From: REEB95 sp035632395
GTDB taxonomy: Bacteria > Pseudomonadota > Alphaproteobacteria > ATCC43930 > CGMCC-115725
DNA: 15,642 nt
Reading direction: 5' to 3'
Assembly (NCBI GenBank): GCA_035632395.1
Contig: DASQGX010000104.1
Location: 1-15,642, forward strand
Positions 15,232 to 15,642 of the stretch are shown one piece after another (positions within the stretch are counted from its first letter, which is position 1; each line of letters begins with the position of its first letter). The position numbers and the translations under genes were made by a program. The notes below the pieces were generated by a model. That model searched no databases. It saw only the letters and a program-made list of their open reading frames with translations, and was not told the DNA's origin.

Positions 15232-15642
15232 TTGCTGCGGCTGTTCGTCGGCATCGCCTTGCCGCCCGAGCTCAAGCTGGCGCTGTCGCGCCTCGCCGGC
15301 GGCTTGCCCGGCGCGCGCTGGGTCGATCCCGGCAACTACCACGTGACGCTGCGCTTCATCGGCGAAGTCGACGAAGGCGTCGCAAGCGACGTCGATGCGG
15401 CGCTTGCTGGCGTTCGCGCCAAGCGCTTTGCGCTGACGCTGGCCGGCGTCGGCTCGTTCAACGCGCGCAATCTATTCGTCGGCGTCGAGCGCAACCCCGA
15501 CCTCGCCCATCTCCAGGAAAAGGTCGAAAGCGCTATCGCGCGCAGCGGCATCGAGCCGGAGAACCGCCGCTTCGCGCCGCACGTCACGCTGGCGCGGCTC
15601 AAGGGCAAGCCCGACGCCAAGCTCGGCCATTATCTCGCCGAG
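15232..15642 (+). CDS. thpR: RNA 2',3'-cyclic phosphodiesterase (2'-5' RNA ligase family), 5' part
   Basis: The 137 visible residues read MLRLFVGIALPPELKLALSR and contain both H-x-T/S-x motifs of the 2H phosphoesterase fold: HVTLRFIGE around residue 38 and HVTLARLKG near residue 118. ThpR opens 2',3'-cyclic phosphate RNA ends and was first isolated as an RNA 2'-5' ligase; its biological role is unsettled. SFNARNLFVGVERNPDLAHL between the motifs also fits the family. The start is taken as TTG at 15232 because CGGAGG (15221-15226) lies five bases upstream and the protein then begins as relatives do. An in-frame ATG at 15205 would add nine residues and lacks such a site. The gene is cut by the right edge; about 40 residues of a normal 175-190-residue protein are missing. 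Confidence 0.93.
   Translation, partial: MLRLFVGIALPPELKLALSRLAGGLPGARWVDPGNYHVTLRFIGEVDEGVASDVDAALAGVRAKRFALTLAGVGSFNARNLFVGVERNPDLAHLQEKVESAIARSGIEPENRRFAPHVTLARLKGKPDAKLGHYLAE

Overview
The window is GC-rich and reads as chromosomal DNA from an alphaproteobacterium. Signs of this are strong codon bias toward G/C in third positions, housekeeping proteins (AcsA, PurH, Rpe, RsmB, ThpR, Bax inhibitor-1/YccA) of the type seen in Rhodospirillales/Hyphomicrobiales, and the purH/heparinase/rsmB neighbourhood. The genus cannot be fixed from the sequence. I see no rRNA, tRNA, CRISPR array, transposase, integrase or phage gene. Gene density is high, and no gap between genes reaches 300 bases.

Left part (1-2954): the 5' end of a beta-hydroxyacid dehydrogenase-type oxidoreductase runs off the left edge. 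It is followed by a 427-residue protein of unknown function, also on the minus strand. Divergent from that, on the plus strand, is a compact three-gene operon joined by two 4-base ATGA overlaps. It encodes a nitrile hydratase/thiocyanate hydrolase-type metalloenzyme whose beta subunit is split into two separate proteins (N-half and C-half), followed by an alpha/gamma-type subunit with a cobalt-type C-T-L-C-S-C centre and a His-rich N-terminus. This is the most interesting element of the window. The divergent intergenic region holds two perfect inverted repeats that could be regulatory.

Middle (2951-5253): acsA (acetyl-CoA synthetase) faces the operon tail to tail, and the two stop codons share the tetranucleotide CTAG. 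Divergent from acsA is a tiny lipoprotein gene.

Central cluster (5303-11063, minus strand; transcribed right to left): rsmB, rpe, a heparinase II/III-family gene, a class I SAM methyltransferase and purH lie in one direction with gaps of about 60 bases or less, and the rpe/heparinase junction is a TGATG overlap. This may be one transcription unit mixing rRNA methylation, pentose phosphate and purine synthesis functions.

Right part (11100-15642): an SDR oxidoreductase is divergent from rsmB and ends 4 bases from a convergent beta-class glutathione S-transferase gene. Then come a polytopic membrane protein resembling GT-C glycosyltransferases, a clear intrinsic terminator serving the convergent Bax inhibitor-1/YccA gene, and the 5' part of thpR (RNA 2',3'-cyclic phosphodiesterase), which runs off the right edge.

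Most genes are ordinary core functions. The accessory-looking content is the split nitrile hydratase/thiocyanate hydrolase operon, with the uncharacterised divergent gene beside it.
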